Of a stretch of 64,000 nucleotides of DNA, positions 35,432 through 55,199 are shown piece by piece. Below the pieces are notes generated by a model that was not told the origin of the DNA, did not search any database, and worked only from the letters and a program-made list of their open reading frames with translations. The first letter of the stretch is position 1. Every line of letters starts with the position of its first letter. The translations under genes were made by a program, and so were the position numbers. Source of the DNA: Streptomyces sp. NBRC 110611 (lineage in GTDB: Bacteria > Actinomycetota > Actinomycetes > Streptomycetales > Streptomycetaceae); contig NZ_BBUY01000005.1 of the NCBI RefSeq assembly GCF_001590865.1, forward strand, positions 186,001 to 250,000. The letters run 5' to 3'.

Positions 35432-38143
35432 GTGACAATCGACCGCGATGACGCACTCGTCGAACTCCGCACTGCGCTGACGGAGGCCACCGCCGGAACC
35501 GGCGGCCTCACCGTGCTCCGGGGCAGCGCGGCGACCGGCAAGACCGACCTGCTCCACACGCTCTCCGGACTGGCCGCCGAGCTCGGCTTCCAGACCCGGC
35601 ACGCCATCGGCAGCCCCATGGAGCAGCCGTTCCCCTACGCCCTCCTGGAACAGCTCTTCCCCGAGGCGGGACCGGAGCCGTCCGGCACGCCCGGGTCCGT
35701 ACCGCCGGACGTCCTGCGCCGGGTGTACGACGCGGCCCGCCACGCGGCCGCCCGGCAACCGCTGCTGCTCGCCGTCGACGACGTGCAGCACGCCGACGCC
35801 GCGTCCCTCCAGTGCCTGCTCTATCTGATCCGGCGGCTCCGCGGCGTCCCCATCGCCGTCGTCACCACCATGAACCCGTACACCGTCACGGGCCGCGCCC
35901 TCCTCGCGGAGCTGCAGTTCCTCCCCGGCGCCCGCTGCCTGCGTCTGGGCACCCTCACCCCCGCCGCCGTCACCCGTCTCCTCGCCACCGAACTGGGCCA
36001 GGAGAACGCCGGCCGGCTGACCCCCGACTACCTCGCCCTCAGCGGCGGCAACCCACTGCTGCTCCGCGAACTCCTGCGCGCCGCCACGCTCTCCGGCGCC
36101 GACGGCCCGCAACGGCCCGTGGTCACCGACGACTTCCTGCGGGCCGCGCTGTCCTGCGCCCACCGCGGCGGTGCGGACACCCGGCAGGTGGCCCACGCCC
36201 TCGCACTGCTCGACACCGGCGCCTCCGCGGAGCTGGTCAGCCGCCTGGCCGACCGCTCACCCGCCGCCACCTCGCAGGCCATGGACGCGCTGACCGAATC
36301 GGGCCTGCTGAGCGACGGCCGCTTCCGCCACCCCGCGCTGCGCACCGCCGTCCTCGCCGACATCCCCGCCGACACCCACACCGAACTCCGGTGCCGCGCA
36401 GCCGAGTTGCTCTACGCCAACGGCGCACCGCCCACCCTGGTCGCCACCCACCTCCTGGAGGGCGGCCCGATCGGCGAGGCCTGGGAGGCACCCCTGCTGC
36501 GGCTGGCCTCGCACCAGTTCCTCGCCGACGGGCTCAGCACCCGGGCCGCCCAGTGCCGGGAGCTCGCCAGCCGCTGCACCACCAACGAGAAGCAGTCCCT
36601 CGCCGACCAGGCCGCCGCCGCCGGCATCACCTGGCGCACCGACCCCAACGCCACCGTCCCGCACCTCCAGTCGCTGGTCTCCGCGGGCGCCGACGGCGCA
36701 CTCCCGCTCCGCAACACCCTCCAGCTGATCCGCGCCCTCCTGTGGAACGGCCTGGAGGACTCCGCGGTCGCGGTCTCCGCCGGCCTGACGGCGCCCGAAC
36801 AGCGCCCGGACGCCACCGGCCGGCTGCTGTCCACCTGGCTGCGGCTGACCACCACCTACCCCGACGCACTCGCCCGGATGACCGGCGCCCTGAACTCCGC
36901 ACCCCCGGCCGCCGTGCCCCCGGCCGCCGACCCCGTCATCCCCGACCTCTCCGCGGGCCGCGCCCTCCACGCCGCACTCACCGACGGCACGGAGGAGGAC
37001 GTGATCGCCGACGCGGAACAGGTCCTGCAGTACCTGCGCCTGGGTGAGGACTCCCTGGAGCTTCCGCTCTCCGCCCTGCACGCCCTGATCTACCTCGACC
37101 GGCTGGAGCTGGCCGACTCCTGGTGCGACCGCCTGCTGGCCCACTCCGCCAAGCAGACGGCCCCCGCCTGGGACGCCCTGCTGATCTCCACCAAAGCCAT
37201 GATCTCGCTCCGTACCGGCAACCTCCCGGCCGCCCGGGACCAGGCCGACGAGTCGATGTCCCGGATACCGCTGCCCGGCTGGGGCGTCGGCCTCGCCCTC
37301 CCGCTCGCCACCCTCATCGAGGCGCATACCGCCCTCGGCGACCACGAGACGGCCGGCGAGCTGCTCGCCCAGCCGCTCCCGGACACCGCTGCGCACACCC
37401 GCTTCGGCGTACACCACGAGTTCGCCCGCGCCCAGCACCACCTGGCGATCGGGCAGAACCAGGCCGCACTGGCCTGCTTCCTGGCCATCGGCGAGCGGGT
37501 ACGGAACTGGCAGCTGGACTCCCCCGGCCTGGTGCCCTGGCGCACCGGCGCGGCCGAGGCCTGGCTGCGGCTGGACAAGCCCGCACGCGCGGTCCAGCTC
37601 GCCAACGAGCAGCTCGCCCTGGCCGACTCCCGGCTGCCGCGCGCCAGGGGCACCGCCCTGCGCATCCTGTCGGCCACCCGCGCCCCGTCCCAGCGGCCGC
37701 GCCTGCTGGCCCGCGCCATGGAGGCGTTCCAGTCCGCCGGCGACCGGTACGGCATGACCCGGACCCTGGCCGACCTGGGACAGGCCCAGCAACAGCTCGG
37801 CAACGGCAGCGAGGCCCGGCAGACCGTCCGCCGCGCCTGGCGCCTGGCCCAGGAGTGCGGCGCCGAGAAGCTGCTGCGCACCGTCCTGCCGCCGCTCTCC
37901 GGCGACCTGGCCGTCCCGCGGACCACCGAGACGGTCTCGGCCGCCGAGCCGCTCAGCGAGGCCGAACGACGGGTCGCGGCGGTGGCCGCCCAGGGGTACA
38001 CCAACCGGGAGATCGCGGCGCGGCTGTTCATCACGGTGAGCACCGTCGAGCAGCATCTGACCCGTATCTACCGCAAGTTCGGCATCAAACACCGCCACCA
38101 GCTGCCCGCCAGCCTGGGCTTCGACACCGCCGGCGCCGCCTGA
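35432..38143 (+). CDS. LAL-family LuxR transcriptional regulator
   Basis: 903 aa from the GTG at 35432, preceded by GGGGGAG. N-terminal ATPase: Walker A GSAATGKT at 31-38, and Walker B in LLLAVDDVQHAD near 110. A long alpha-helical middle follows, and a C-terminal LuxR-type helix-turn-helix at about 835-895 containing GYTNREIAARLFITVSTVE. Size and layout are those of large ATP-binding LuxR (LAL) regulators, usually pathway-specific activators of polyketide clusters. It lies between ccr and the thioesterase gene and converges on the latter. The repeated CCCCTA/TAGGGG elements upstream of the cluster genes are candidate binding sites. No TTA (bldA-dependent) codon was noticed. Confidence 0.92.
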   Translation: MTIDRDDALVELRTALTEATAGTGGLTVLRGSAATGKTDLLHTLSGLAAELGFQTRHAIGSPMEQPFPYALLEQLFPEAGPEPSGTPGSVPPDVLRRVYDAARHAAARQPLLLAVDDVQHADAASLQCLLYLIRRLRGVPIAVVTTMNPYTVTGRALLAELQFLPGARCLRLGTLTPAAVTRLLATELGQENAGRLTPDYLALSGGNPLLLRELLRAATLSGADGPQRPVVTDDFLRAALSCAHRGGADTRQVAHALALLDTGASAELVSRLADRSPAATSQAMDALTESGLLSDGRFRHPALRTAVLADIPADTHTELRCRAAELLYANGAPPTLVATHLLEGGPIGEAWEAPLLRLASHQFLADGLSTRAAQCRELASRCTTNEKQSLADQAAAAGITWRTDPNATVPHLQSLVSAGADGALPLRNTLQLIRALLWNGLEDSAVAVSAGLTAPEQRPDATGRLLSTWLRLTTTYPDALARMTGALNSAPPAAVPPAADPVIPDLSAGRALHAALTDGTEEDVIADAEQVLQYLRLGEDSLELPLSALHALIYLDRLELADSWCDRLLAHSAKQTAPAWDALLISTKAMISLRTGNLPAARDQADESMSRIPLPGWGVGLALPLATLIEAHTALGDHETAGELLAQPLPDTAAHTRFGVHHEFARAQHHLAIGQNQAALACFLAIGERVRNWQLDSPGLVPWRTGAAEAWLRLDKPARAVQLANEQLALADSRLPRARGTALRILSATRAPSQRPRLLARAMEAFQSAGDRYGMTRTLADLGQAQQQLGNGSEARQTVRRAWRLAQECGAEKLLRTVLPPLSGDLAVPRTTETVSAAEPLSEAERRVAAVAAQGYTNREIAARLFITVSTVEQHLTRIYRKFGIKHRHQLPASLGFDTAGAA

Positions 38144-38159
38144 CCGGCGGATGCGCCGG
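38144..38159. terminator. short hairpin between convergent regulator and thioesterase genes
   Basis: CCGGCG-GATG-CGCCGG begins directly after the regulator stop codon and fills most of the 22-bp gap to the thioesterase stop. Confidence 0.5.
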
Positions 38160-38165
38160 ACCCCG

Positions 38166-38939
38166 TCACTCCTCCCCGGCGACCACGGGCAGCAGCACAT
38201 CCGAGACCACGTTGGCCACCGACGAACGGTAGTCGTCGAGGTAGAAGTGCCCCCCGGGATACACATGCATCTCGAAGTCGCCGCTGGTGTGCTCGCGCCA
38301 GGTCCGGGCCTCCTCCAGTCCGGCCTCGGGGTCGGCGTCGCCGACCAGGACCGTGACCGGGCAGCGCACCCGCGCACCGGGTTCGCACCGGTAGGAGCCG
38401 GCCACCGCGTAGTCCGCCCGGATCACCGGGAGGAAGATCCGCAGCAGGTCCGCGTCCTCCAGGATGCGCGCGTCCGTCCCGCTGAGCCGCTTCATCTCCG
38501 CCACCACGTCGTCGTCCGACGCGGTCCGCAGCGGCTCCTCCTGCCGTACGCACGACGGCGCCCGCCGCCCTGAGGCGAACAGCGCCACCGGCGGCGCGCC
38601 GTGCTCGCGCTCCAGCAGCCGGGTCAGCTCAAAGGCCACCGCGGCCCCCATACTGTGCCCGAAGACCGCGACCGGACGGTCCAGCCGCCCCTTCAGCGCG
38701 CCGGCCACGGACCGCGCGAGCTCGTCGACGCTGCGCGCCGGCGCCTCCCAGCGGCGGTCCTGACGACCCGGGTACTGCACCGCCAGCACCTCCACCGACG
38801 GCGCCAGCGCCTCCGACATCCGGAAGTACGCGCTGGCCGAGCCGCCCGCATGCGGCAGGCACACCAGTTGCACCGCACTGTCCGGCGCGGGGTGGAAACG
38901 CCGGATCCACAGGTCATGGTCGTCGGGGCGGGTCGTCAC
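38166..38939 (-). CDS. type II (editing) thioesterase, alpha/beta hydrolase
   Basis: 257 aa from GTG 38939, with AAGGA just upstream. A stand-alone thioesterase of the kind that removes stalled or wrong acyl groups from carrier proteins of PKS/NRPS lines. Seen: [12 protein letters not shown] near 28-39, GHSMG with Ser96, Asp201 or Asp203 in [10 protein letters not shown], and His231 in [10 protein letters not shown], which form the hydrolase triad. The ORF can be extended upstream to 39053, but that stretch overlaps the promoter region and has no homology. It converges on the regulator gene across a 22-bp gap holding a short hairpin, and is the last cluster gene before the tuf operon. Confidence 0.92.
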   Translation of the reverse strand: MTTRPDDHDLWIRRFHPAPDSAVQLVCLPHAGGSASAYFRMSEALAPSVEVLAVQYPGRQDRRWEAPARSVDELARSVAGALKGRLDRPVAVFGHSMGAAVAFELTRLLEREHGAPPVALFASGRRAPSCVRQEEPLRTASDDDVVAEMKRLSGTDARILEDADLLRIFLPVIRADYAVAGSYRCEPGARVRCPVTVLVGDADPEAGLEEARTWREHTSGDFEMHVYPGGHFYLDDYRSSVANVVSDVLLPVVAGEE

Positions 38940-39037
38940 AGTTCCTTCCAATCCTTCGGCCGGGCCACCGCGCGTCGAGGGGCGGCATGCGTCCACATAT
39001 CCACCGCAGCCTGACGCCCGCACGTCCGCCGGGAAAA

Positions 39038-39074
39038 CCCCTATCGACGGCACACCTGCCGCGCACCACCCCTA
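39038..39074. promoter_or_regulatory. two direct CCCCTA elements upstream of the thioesterase gene
   Basis: CCCCTA at 39038-39043 (preceded by AA) and again at 39069-39074, 31 bp apart, close to three helical turns. They start 99 bp upstream of the thioesterase GTG. Same motif as at the other cluster promoters. Confidence 0.45.
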
Positions 39075-39114
39075 CGCTCACCACCCCGCACCGGCCGCAC
39101 CGGGGCAGCAAAAA

Positions 39115-39150
39115 GGCGGGCCCGCACATCTCGCGATGTGCGGGCCCGCC
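39115..39150 (-). terminator. tuf terminator
   Basis: A perfect 16-bp stem (GGCGGGCCCGCACATC and its complement) with a four-base loop. On the minus strand it is followed by TTTTT. It ends the str operon 50 bp past the tuf stop and shields it from the cluster. Confidence 0.9.
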
Positions 39151-39199
39151 CGATCCGCCTATGGTTCCCGCCCGACGGCGGGACGGATCAGTTCACCAA

Positions 39200-40393
<1,194 letters not shown>

Positions 40394-40467
40394 TGGGGTC
40401 CTCCTGAAGAGTGGTTCTGTACGCCTTACTCATCGGCGCCAGGTGATCTTTGCTGGGGTGCCGGCCG

Positions 40468-40518
40468 ACGGGGCAATCCTCACGGTTTGCCGGGGATTGC
40501 CCCGTCAGACGGTGTCAA
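40468..40518 (-). promoter_or_regulatory. fusA-tuf intergenic: TTGACA and 12-bp inverted repeat
   Basis: On the minus strand a perfect TTGACA (40513-40518) is followed by ACGGGGCAATCC (40505-40494), a 14-base spacer, and its complement (40479-40468). No good -10 lies 16-18 bases after the TTGACA. A separate tuf1 promoter in this gap is known in another streptomycete, as I recall; the hairpin could instead be a terminator or regulator site. Confidence 0.45.
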
Positions 40519-40558
40519 GCCTAAAGCGTGTTGCGTTCCGGCTCCTACGAGACCGGCC

Positions 40559-42679
<2,121 letters not shown>

Positions 42680-42718
42680 AGTGGCTCAATCTTCTCTCGG
42701 TCTCGATGGGGGTTGCGA

Positions 42719-43189
42719 CTACCAGCGGTAGTGCGCGAAGGCCTTGTTGGACTCGGCCATCTTGTGCGTGTCCTCGCGCTTCTTGACCGAAGCGCCGAGG
42801 CCGTTGGAGGCGTCGAGCAGTTCGTTCATCAGGCGCTCGGTCATGGTCTTCTCGCGGCGGGCGCGGGAGTAACCCACGAGCCAGCGGAGCGAGAGGGTGG
42901 CCGCACGGCCGGGCTTGACCTCGACCGGGACCTGGTAGGTCGCGCCACCGACACGGCGGGACTTGACCTCAAGGGTCGGCTTGATGTTCTCGAGCGCGCG
43001 CTTCAGCGTGATGACCGGGTCGTTGCCGGTCTTCTCACGCAGACCCTCCATGGCGCCGTAAACGATGCGCTCAGCGGTGGAGCGCTTGCCGTTCAGCAGA
43101 ACCTTGTTGATGAGGGAGGTCACCAGAGGAGAGCCGTAGACCGGGTCGATGATGACCGGGCGCTTCGGGGCGGGGCCCTTACGAGGCAT
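42719..43189 (-). CDS. rpsG: 30S ribosomal protein S7
   Basis: 156 aa, the normal S7 length. It starts [10 protein letters not shown] and contains the typical [12 protein letters not shown] and [12 protein letters not shown] stretches. S7 initiates assembly of the 16S rRNA 3' domain. Two bases separate it from rpsL, so the genes are cotranscribed and probably translationally coupled. Confidence 0.98.
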   Translation of the reverse strand: MPRKGPAPKRPVIIDPVYGSPLVTSLINKVLLNGKRSTAERIVYGAMEGLREKTGNDPVITLKRALENIKPTLEVKSRRVGGATYQVPVEVKPGRAATLSLRWLVGYSRARREKTMTERLMNELLDASNGLGASVKKREDTHKMAESNKAFAHYRW

Positions 43190-43191
43190 TC

Positions 43192-43563
43192 TTACTTCTC
43201 CTTCTTGGCGCCGTAGCGGCTGCGAGCCTGCTTGCGGTTCTTGACGCCCTGCGTGTCGAGGGAGCCGCGGATGATCTTGTACCGAACACCCGGCAGGTCC
43301 TTCACACGGCCGCCACGCACGAGCACGATCGAGTGCTCCTGGAGGTTGTGGCCCTCACCCGGAATGTAAGCGGTGACCTCGATCCCGCTGGTCAGACGCA
43401 CACGCGCGACCTTACGCAGGGCCGAGTTCGGCTTCTTCGGGGTGGTGGTGAAGACACGCGTGCAGACGCCACGGCGCTGGGGGGAACCCTCGAGCGCGGG
43501 CGTCTTGTTCTTCTCGACCTTGTCCTGCCGGCCCTTACGGACCAGCTGCTGGATCGTAGGCAC
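43192..43563 (-). CDS. rpsL: 30S ribosomal protein S12
   Basis: 123 aa S12, first gene of the rpsL-rpsG-fusA-tuf operon; it forms part of the decoding centre. The streptomycin-relevant sites are wild type: Lys43 in TTPKKPNS and Lys88 in GGRVKDLPG. It is preceded by a 358-bp intergenic region with two TTGAC-type -35 elements. Confidence 0.98.
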   Translation of the reverse strand: MPTIQQLVRKGRQDKVEKNKTPALEGSPQRRGVCTRVFTTTPKKPNSALRKVARVRLTSGIEVTAYIPGEGHNLQEHSIVLVRGGRVKDLPGVRYKIIRGSLDTQGVKNRKQARSRYGAKKEK

Positions 43564-43921
43564 TACTTCTCCGGTTTCTGTGTGCCAGTCACGGTAAAGC
43601 TAACCTGGAACGCCCCCGACCCACGCGGTCGGGTGTGTCGAATACTGCAGTCCCATGCCTCGCTGGAACGAGAACGGTGGCAGATTGCGGTGTCAAAACC
43701 CGGCTTCCGTGCTCTTGGGCCCTCCCGGCCTCAGCGGCGGGAGTTTGCGCGCACGGCAGCCCAGGGACACCCCAGGCACAAGGTCAGAGCGTACCTACCG
43801 CATGGGCTGCGGTCAAAACAAATGCACACGCGAAGGACACGCCGGACTCGTCACGGCGTTGCGGCCACCGTAGTGCGAACCGCCGCCGCACGGAAGAAGG
43901 CGCGGGCGCCCCCGCGGAGGG
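43564..43921. promoter_or_regulatory. intergenic promoter region of the str operon
   Basis: 358 bp between the DUF1707 gene and rpsL with no credible gene. Read on the minus strand it holds TTGACC (43811-43816), 17 bases, then TACGCT (43788-43793), a reasonable sigma-70-like housekeeping promoter about 225 bp before rpsL. A second, perfect TTGACA lies at 43691-43696 with a poor -10 (TCTCGT). Start points are inferred from sequence only. Confidence 0.55.
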
Positions 43922-44461
43922 TCAGACGCTGGCCACCAGGATGAGCATCCACATCAGGATGATCAACGACCAGCCGCCGATCGACAGCCACCCCAGGATC
44001 AGCCCGGTGAGGGCCTGGCCGTCGCCGTCCTCACCCGTGCGGCGGATCTCGGCCCGCGCCTTGTGCCCGAGGATGACGGCCGGAACGCCGGTCAGCCCGC
44101 CCGTCACCAGCGTCAGGATCCCGCAGATCATCGAGTTGGTCGCCGTGCTGTTCGTCCGCACCGGCGGCGGCATCGGCAGGAACGTGGCCGGCACCGCCGG
44201 GCGCTGCGGCACGAACTGGGCCTGCGGCACCGGTCCCACCGGAAGATCCGCGATCAGCATCTGAAGCTCGGCATGGGTCTGCGCCTTGTACGCCCGGGCG
44301 AGCCGCTGCTCGTACTCCGGCTGCTGCAGCCGCCCCTCCGCGAACCCCGCCTTGAGCACATCGACCGCCCGCTCACGATCGGCGTGCGAGGCACGCATGG
44401 CAGGCGCCTGGTGCGACGGCTGAATCGGCTGCTGCCCACCCTGCCACGGCTGGAATGCCAT
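43922..44461 (-). CDS. DUF1707 / DUF4190 small membrane protein
   Basis: 179 aa from ATG 44461, with GGGGGAGG eight bases upstream. The N-terminal part (about 25-75) is a DUF1707 domain: ASHADRERAVDVL, then a helix ending near LIADLP. It is common in actinobacterial membrane proteins and of unknown function. The C-terminal part has two hydrophobic segments (about 110-135 and 150-178) separated by a charged stretch, as in DUF4190. Predicted inner-membrane protein. It lies between rpoC and rpsL, in the same direction, a position I associate with streptomycete genomes generally. No function is assigned. Confidence 0.85.
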   Translation of the reverse strand: MAFQPWQGGQQPIQPSHQAPAMRASHADRERAVDVLKAGFAEGRLQQPEYEQRLARAYKAQTHAELQMLIADLPVGPVPQAQFVPQRPAVPATFLPMPPPVRTNSTATNSMICGILTLVTGGLTGVPAVILGHKARAEIRRTGEDGDGQALTGLILGWLSIGGWSLIILMWMLILVASV

Positions 44462-44602
44462 GTCGCGAACCTCCCCCCGCTCGACAGTTGAGGCCCATCC
44501 TCTCATCACAGACGCACAGAGGGGAGCACAAGTTCCCCGTGCGCCCCGGCCGGCTGGCCCTGATGTGGCCCCTCCCCTGGCCCTGACCTGCCCCCTACGC
44601 CG

Positions 44603-44636
44603 CAGGGCGGCCACCCCGTAAGGAGTGACCGCCCTG
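44603..44636 (-). terminator. hairpin after rpoC
   Basis: CAGGGCGG-C-CAC paired with GTG-A-CCGCCCTG around a ten-base loop, 40 bp beyond the rpoC stop. No T-run follows, as is usual for Streptomyces terminators. Confidence 0.6.
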
Positions 44637-44675
44637 TTGCTGCCGTACGGACCGGACGTGCCGGCCCGAACAGGC

Positions 44676-48575
<3,900 letters not shown>

Positions 48576-48671
48576 TATGCGTCAATCCCTCTCAGGGTCG
48601 TGTCTCAATGGTCTGTCGGGGTCCGGGGCGGGGCCGGGAGCTCCTGGGGCAGAAGCTCCCGGCCAGACCCG

Positions 48672-52154
<3,483 letters not shown>

Positions 52155-52316
52155 GAGGGGGTCCTTCCGAGGGCTCGGACTCACTACGCGCGTACCGGTC
52201 CCGAATCGAGCAGACTGAGGGAAAGCCCAGGTCAGGGCGGATCAATCAGCTTTGCTCGGGCTCGGGTATGCCCCTGGTGACGGGCAGGGAGCAGCTAACA
52301 GGCAGCGCAAAGGGTC

Positions 52317-52345
52317 AGTGTAGCCACAAGGCCCACTGATGTCCA
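52317..52345 (-). promoter_or_regulatory. candidate rpoBC promoter
   Basis: Read on the minus strand: TGGACA (52340-52345), exactly 17 bases, then TACACT (52317-52322). Five of six and four of six matches to the housekeeping consensus, upstream of the conserved rpoB leader. Confidence 0.6.
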
Positions 52346-52697
52346 GAGCGAGTTTCCGGAGACCGGTTCAGCACCGTGATACCGATCTTCTCCCTCCGGG
52401 AAGCCATCTCCTCCACTGCGGAGGATCCCCTCGTTTGTTCTTCTCAATGCCTGCGTCAACGCCTGCGCCTGCCGAAAGCCCCGCGCCAGTGGCGCACCCC
52501 GATGCTTCCCTCTTCGTCGGCGATCCATGCCTCGAACCCGGGATCGCTTCCGCGTCGCGTCCCGAGAATTGCGCGCCGCGTCCGGTTCGTCAAGGCCTCC
52601 ACCTCTGGGAGATCGTCACGTGAGGCCACGTCCGGGCAACGAAGATCACCATACTCGCACTCCGGCCCGAGGCAACGCAGCCGTGGCGAGCACGCCG

Positions 52698-52729
52698 AAG
52701 GGCGACCACCCGTATGGGTGATCGCCCTT
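52698..52729 (-). terminator. hairpin after rplL (terminator or attenuator)
   Basis: AAGGGCGA pairs with TCGCCCTT, extended by CACCC/GGGTG across one mismatch, with a four-base GTAT loop. It starts 57 bp past the rplL stop and has no T-run. In many bacteria partial termination here sets the ratio of rplJL to rpoBC. Confidence 0.65.
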
Positions 52730-52786
52730 GGCATGGTGTCCGTTACGCCTGAGGCGCTGTGGACGTGAGTCGGGGACTCAGCGGGG

Positions 52787-53176
52787 TCACTTGACCTCGA
52801 CGGAGGCGCCGGCGCCCTCGAGGGCCTCCTTGGCCTTGTCCGCGGCGTCCTTGGCGACCTTCTCCAGGACCGGCTTCGGGGTGCCGTCCACGAGGTCCTT
52901 GGCCTCCTTCAGGCCCAGCGAGGTCAGCTCACGCACGACCTTGATGACCTGGATCTTCTTGTCGCCGGCACCGGTGAGGATGACGTCGAACTCGTCCTTC
53001 TCCTCGGCGGCCTCGGCGGCACCGCCACCGGCGGCACCACCGGCGACGACGACCGGCGCGGCAGCGGCGGCGGTGACGTCGAACTTCTCCTCGAACGCCT
53101 TCAGGAACTCGGAGAGCTCCATGAGGGTCATCTCCTCGAACTGCGCGAGCAGGTCTTCCTGGCTGAGCTTCGCCAT
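52787..53176 (-). CDS. rplL: 50S ribosomal protein L7/L12
   Basis: 129 aa from ATG 53176, chosen for GGAAGGA nine bases upstream; six further in-frame codons are not needed. N-terminal dimerization domain, an Ala/Gly-rich hinge (about 38-55), then the C-terminal factor-binding domain with [11 protein letters not shown] and [11 protein letters not shown]. It forms the ribosomal stalk with L10, encoded 125 bp upstream. Confidence 0.98.
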   Translation of the reverse strand: MAKLSQEDLLAQFEEMTLMELSEFLKAFEEKFDVTAAAAAPVVVAGGAAGGGAAEAAEEKDEFDVILTGAGDKKIQVIKVVRELTSLGLKEAKDLVDGTPKPVLEKVAKDAADKAKEALEGAGASVEVK

Positions 53177-53301
53177 GATGGGCGATCCTTCCACTAAATC
53201 GGCTGGTGCCGGATGTACATGTAAGGCGGGCGTACGTCAGGCCCGCTGTGGCGTCCCCGCCCAGGCGCACCTAGGCGACGGCTGCCAGTGTGCGAGCCGA
53301 A

Positions 53302-53829
53302 TTACTCGGCACCGCCCTGCTCGGCCAGCTTGACGCGAAGCGCTTCCGTGGTACGGGCGAACTTCGACGGCAGCGCCTGGAAGAGCGAGGCAGCCTGGGA
53401 CTGCTTGCCCTTCATGGCACCGGCCAGCTTGCTGAGCAGAACCTCGCGGGACTCGAGGTCCGCAAGCTTCTTGATCTCGTCGGCGGACAGCGCCTTGCCT
53501 TCAAGGACACCGCCCTTGATGACGAGAGCGGGGTTGTCCTTGGCGAAGTCACGAAGACCCTTCGCCGCCTCGACCGGGTCACCGGTCACGAAGGCGACAG
53601 CCGTCGAGCCCTTGAGGTGCTCGTCCAGCTGAATCCCGGCCTCATTGGCCGCGATCTTGGTCAGCGTGTTCTTCACCACACGGTACTGAGCGTTCTCGCC
53701 GAGAGAACGGCGCAGATCCTTGAGCTGCGCCACAGTCAGTCCGGTGTAAGAGGTGACAACCGCCGCGTTGGACGCACGGAGCTTCTCCGTGATCTCTGCA
53801 ACGGCTGCGTTCTTCTCGGACGTCGCCAT
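53302..53829 (-). CDS. rplJ: 50S ribosomal protein L10
   Basis: 175 aa from ATG 53829, with GGAAGGAGG nine bases upstream; longer reading to 53886 enters the leader. Typical L10 features: [14 protein letters not shown] and [15 protein letters not shown]10 anchors the L7/L12 dimers and in many bacteria represses its own operon by binding the leader RNA. Confidence 0.97.
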   Translation of the reverse strand: MATSEKNAAVAEITEKLRASNAAVVTSYTGLTVAQLKDLRRSLGENAQYRVVKNTLTKIAANEAGIQLDEHLKGSTAVAFVTGDPVEAAKGLRDFAKDNPALVIKGGVLEGKALSADEIKKLADLESREVLLSKLAGAMKGKQSQAASLFQALPSKFARTTEALRVKLAEQGGAE

Positions 53830-53887
53830 GAGCCTCGGCCTCCTTCCGGGTGATGAGGACCGCACAGAAGGGGCTGGGCAAAACAAA

Positions 53888-53912
53888 CGCCCCGGCGCAG
53901 GCGCACGGGGCG
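53888..53912 (-). promoter_or_regulatory. rplJ leader hairpin with T-run, probable attenuator / L10-leader element
   Basis: On the minus strand CGCCCCG (53912-53906) pairs with CGGGGCG (53894-53888) and is followed directly by TTTGTTTTG, a terminator-like form inside the 263-bp untranslated leader between the lipoprotein gene and rplJ. That suits L10-leader autoregulation or attenuation. A weak promoter candidate, TTTGCC-N18-TACCGT, lies upstream at 54050-54079. Confidence 0.55.
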
Positions 53913-54092
53913 ATACTCGACCAGGCTCACGCCCGGGAGTTCTTCCACAGTCACCTGCGCAGGCCGTCCGCAGCTAGCGGATCCTTCGGCCACCACACGC
54001 CCGGGGGTCGGACGCGCGGAGACAACCAGCGGTCTTTGGCTTCCCGGACACGGTACGGGAACGGCCTGCGCCAGGCAAATCGGATACGTCAG

Positions 54093-55025
54093 TCAGCCCT
54101 GGGCGAGGGCCTTCTGCTTCTCGGCGGCTTCCTTGAGCATCTTGAACAGGTCGACGGTCTCGTCCTCGGCGGGGGTGCTCACCTCGGCCTTGGCCCCGTA
54201 GTCGTAGAGGTCCATCTGCATCTTCGTCAGGCCCTGCTTGCCGTCCATGGCGATGTTCATCTTCGAGGGGTAGTCGTCCTCGTTGACCCACACGTCGATG
54301 TCGTACCCCGTGACACCCGCCTTCTTGACACGCTCCAGCAGCTTCTTCCGCTCCTCCGGGCTGAGCGCGTCGGCCTGCTTGTTGCTCTTGAGGGCCTCGT
54401 CGACGGTCAGCTTGCCCTTGTAGTGCTGGTTCTGCTTGCCGTCGATCTTCTCGGCGCCGACGTGCTTGATGCTGGGCGAGTCGAGCATCAGGGCGAGCTG
54501 CTGGGCCGGGTCCTGGTTCATGTCGTCCAGGCCGCGGGTCATCTGCTGGACGGCCTTCTCGTCACCCGACGCCTCGGCGGCCGCCTTCAGGTCGAGCTTG
54601 AGCCACCGCTTGCCCTCCATGTCCTGGCCGGGCATCTGGCCGGCCTCCATGTACATGGCGCCGTCCTTCATGATCATGCGCATCTTCTGCGGCCCCCCGG
54701 AGGCGGCGGCGACCTTGGACATGTCCACGGTCATATCCATGACGGACGGGTTCCAGCCCGTGACGCCCTCGGCCTTCATGTCCCCGCCGCCGGCCGCCGC
54801 CGGGCCGGGCATGGACATCGCCATGCGGAACTTCGCCGACTTGGCGGCCCGGGTCTTCTTGTACGCGGCGGTGACGGCCTGCGCGGGCGTGCGCGACTGT
54901 GCCTGCGCACCCGCCTTGTCCGAGCCGCCGTCCTTCTCCGCGCCGTTCTGACAGCCGGCGACACCGGCCACCAGCGCGACCGCGGCCACGGAGATCCCCA
55001 CCCTGCGTATGGTCGTGCGCTGCAC
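54093..55025 (-). CDS. secreted lipoprotein, LppX/LprG-like
   Basis: 310 aa. Signal peptide with a hydrophobic core (about 9-22) and lipobox GVAGC, lipidated at Cys25. The mature part is rich in Met, Lys and Asp, has no membrane segment, and resembles the actinobacterial LppX/LprAFG lipoprotein class in size and repeat-free beta/alpha character. That is a suggestion, not a firm assignment. It sits between rplA and rplJ, a known streptomycete arrangement, and has its own 174-bp upstream gap. Function unknown; proteins of this class can carry lipids or sense the envelope. Confidence 0.85.
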   Translation of the reverse strand: MQRTTIRRVGISVAAVALVAGVAGCQNGAEKDGGSDKAGAQAQSRTPAQAVTAAYKKTRAAKSAKFRMAMSMPGPAAAGGGDMKAEGVTGWNPSVMDMTVDMSKVAAASGGPQKMRMIMKDGAMYMEAGQMPGQDMEGKRWLKLDLKAAAEASGDEKAVQQMTRGLDDMNQDPAQQLALMLDSPSIKHVGAEKIDGKQNQHYKGKLTVDEALKSNKQADALSPEERKKLLERVKKAGVTGYDIDVWVNEDDYPSKMNIAMDGKQGLTKMQMDLYDYGAKAEVSTPAEDETVDLFKMLKEAAEKQKALAQG

Positions 55026-55124
55026 CTTCCACCCCTCTATGTACGTACTTTACGAATTTTTGTTCTTCGCACAGTAACGCACGGCTATGACGGGCCAACG
55101 GCCCGGCGGTGCGACGGCCGAACG

Positions 55125-55165
55125 CCTTCGGCCCCGCCCTCCGCGAAGGAGGACGGGGCCGAAGG
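55125..55165 (-). terminator. hairpin after rplA
   Basis: CCTTCGGCCCCG-C-CCTCC pairs with GGAGG-A-CGGGGCCGAAGG around a five-base loop, 35 bp beyond the rplA stop. It should end the rplK-rplA transcript. Confidence 0.75.
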
Positions 55166-55199
55166 CTCGCGTGTGCGCTACGAGGCGTCGATCAGGGGA

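Larger units (their letters stand above)
52155..52786. other. rplL-rpoB intergenic region, untranslated leader of rpoB
   Basis: 632 bp with no supported gene; short ORFs on both strands here have no homology or credible starts. It contains the post-rplL hairpin (52698-52729) and the rpoB promoter (52317-52345), leaving a leader of about 155 nt. Confidence 0.6.

Noticed and set aside
52295..52528. 77-codon minus-strand ORF between rplL and rpoB
   Set aside because: Overlaps the rpoB promoter and leader; no homology, no ribosome site and no operon logic.
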